From the NCBI GenBank assembly GCA_947382355.1, contig CANCYR010000015.1, forward strand, positions 1 to 64,000: a stretch of 64,000 bases of DNA, read 5' to 3'. The number at the start of each line of letters is the position of its first letter. Within the stretch, counting starts at the first letter, position 1. The translations under genes and the position numbers were made by a program. The stretch is from an uncultured Lachnospiraceae bacterium (lineage in GTDB: Bacteria; Bacillota; Clostridia; Lachnospirales; Lachnospiraceae). The notes under the pieces are model-generated. The model worked only from the letters and a program-made list of their open reading frames with translations. It searched no databases and was not told where the DNA came from. Below are positions 63,308 to 64,000 of the stretch, piece by piece.

Positions 63308-63347
63308 CCACCACTCCTCACCACTTTGTACCACTTTTCACCACTTA
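63308..63347 (-). promoter_or_regulatory. mraZ: MraZ-binding repeats
   Basis: On the minus strand the core GTGG recurs four times at an exact 10-base period (AAGTGGTGAA, AAGTGGTACA, AAGTGGTGAG, GAGTGGTGGA). This matches the direct-repeat layout of known MraZ boxes. They lie between the predicted transcription start and mraZ. Confidence 0.8.
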
Positions 63348-63354
63348 TGTGACT

Positions 63355-63383
63355 ATTCTATACTATTGAGGGGGGTATTACAA
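63355..63383 (-). promoter_or_regulatory. Promoter of the division and cell-wall cluster
   Basis: TTGTAA and TAGAAT are separated by 17 bases on the minus strand. The start would fall near 63348, at the edge of the MraZ boxes. Confidence 0.7.
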
Positions 63384-63404
63384 GCATTTTTTATAAATAT
63401 GGGG

Positions 63405-63438
63405 AAAAAAAATATGCCAGAATCCGGCATATTTTTTA
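63405..63438. terminator. Bidirectional intrinsic terminator
   Basis: AATATGCC and GGCATATT form a stem with A-run before and T-run after, so it can act on both strands. It isolates the division cluster from upstream DNA. Confidence 0.75.
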
Positions 63439-63523
63439 GGGGGGCTATATGTTGTGGGAACGTGTTTTCGGGGGGCTATATGAGGGGAGATGGATAAAAA
63501 AGTGGGGGATGAATGGGGGGGAC

Positions 63524-63749
63524 GCGGAAGAGGGATGTGGGTGGATTGGCTGCTGTGTTTTTGAAGGCGCTTTTACTAAACAGTCTGGGGAGGGTATTGG
63601 AGGCGTTCGGGTCGTCATATAGCGCCATCCGTGGCGCGATATGACTAAAATCGCCATCCGTGGCGATTTTGCCCTGGGTTTTGGGCAGACTGTTAAGTAA
63701 AAGTGCCTTCAAAAACAAGGCAGCCAATCCACCCACATCCCTCTTCCGC
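63524..63749. repeat. Long inverted-repeat element, copy E
   Basis: Arms at about 63524-63588 and 63684-63749 are complementary at more than 90 percent of positions. The loop contains two perfect hairpins, TCATAT-GCGCCATCCGTGGCGC-like (near 63614-63645) and AAAATCGCC-ATCC-GTGGCGATTTT-like (near 63647-63670), both with the same GCCATCCGTGGC centre. GGCGATTTTGCC is shared with copy A. The arms are unlike those of copies A and D. Confidence 0.88.
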
Positions 63750-63783
63750 TGTTTTGTTTCAGGCTATACGTGTTTAGTATTTG

Positions 63784-64000
63784 TTAAAGTGCTTGTGCTG
63801 TTTTTTCAATAAAGTCATTGGGAATATATTGTGAAGGTAGTTGGCGGGCATTGATTTTTATGCAATATGACGGTGACCATAATAAATTTACTTTTTCACA
63901 TCTTAATACACAAATCTTATTAGCAATTACTAACCCAAAGCCTTTCAATACGTAGTAGGAGCTGCCATATAGTAGTCTTGGAGGCCTTGATGAAAGCGCC
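63784..64000 (-). CDS. Partial coding region entering from the right edge, C-terminus only
   Basis: An open minus-strand frame of 71 codons runs from the window end to TAA at 63784-63786. The product fragment includes LLYGSSYYVLKGFGLVIANK and ends QYIPNDFIEKTAQAL. The start lies outside the window. I do not recognise the family. Confidence 0.5.
   Translation of the reverse strand, partial: ALSSRPPRLLYGSSYYVLKGFGLVIANKICVLRCEKVNLLWSPSYCIKINARQLPSQYIPNDFIEKTAQAL

Noticed and set aside
63445..63736. Minus-strand frames over the region upstream of mraZ
   Set aside because: They read through the arms and hairpins of repeat copy E and have no ribosome site.

Overview
The window reads as a chromosome segment of a low-to-mid GC, endospore-forming Firmicute of the Clostridia, most likely a Lachnospiraceae gut commensal. 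The support is a division and cell-wall cluster that runs directly into spoIIGA, sigE and sigG, a YlmC/YmxH-type sporulation protein, an NrdR, and many sugar-use and signalling genes typical of that family. Most genes lie on the minus strand.

Layout. 0.3-7.1 kb: a secreted Ig-like/peptidase protein, thiamine pyrophosphokinase, and a sugar operon (ROK regulator, MFS transporter, AraC regulator, GH13 alpha-glucosidase). 7.4-9.3 kb: an odd KAS III-like enzyme followed by a broken membrane-protein gene. 9.3-12.4 kb: two alkyltransferase-family proteins, a class II aldolase and MtnA, which together suggest 5-deoxy/methylthio-pentose salvage. 12.5-15.9 kb: a small AT-rich island with a HEPN-type DUF3644 protein, a convergent stand-alone RNA with its own strong promoter, 3-methyladenine glycosylase and a caspase-like protease. 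16.2-21.7 kb: an acetyltransferase and a two-component/ABC-2 transporter module. 22.0-23.7 kb: a preQ1-I riboswitch controlling a radical-SAM queuine-salvage enzyme and a queuosine-precursor transporter. 24.2-29.2 kb: an ECF sigma factor, its likely anti-sigma factor and two paralogous membrane proteins, with recombination scars. 29.6-34.2 kb: a 56-residue protein, a GntR/ABC operon, a second stand-alone RNA candidate, and an AAA ATPase followed by a truncated RloB-like gene. 34.3-41.6 kb: glutamate dehydrogenase, an oxidoreductase, an SH3 protein, tRNA-Arg(CCG), an ABC exporter and a DUF5688 protein. 41.8-48.9 kb: efp, aroQ-aroK-aroE-yqeG, nrdR, ylmC, an HD phosphohydrolase, glpK and an XRE regulator. 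48.9-63.4 kb: sigG, sigE, spoIIGA, ftsZ, divIB, murA, ftsW/spoVE, mraY, two class B PBPs, ftsL, rsmH and mraZ, transcribed from a promoter with MraZ boxes.

The strongest unexplained signals are two. First, a family of about 130-220 bp intergenic elements (near 0.1, 16.2, 21.9, 38.6, 45.8 and 63.6 kb). Several are nearly perfect long hairpins whose arms differ between copies while the enclosed core and the GTAACAGTTCAG-type ends are shared. Second, the HEPN/DUF3644 gene with its adjacent structured RNA, next to the caspase-like gene, which looks like a defence or toxin-type locus. All calls were made by reading the sequence; no database search was run.
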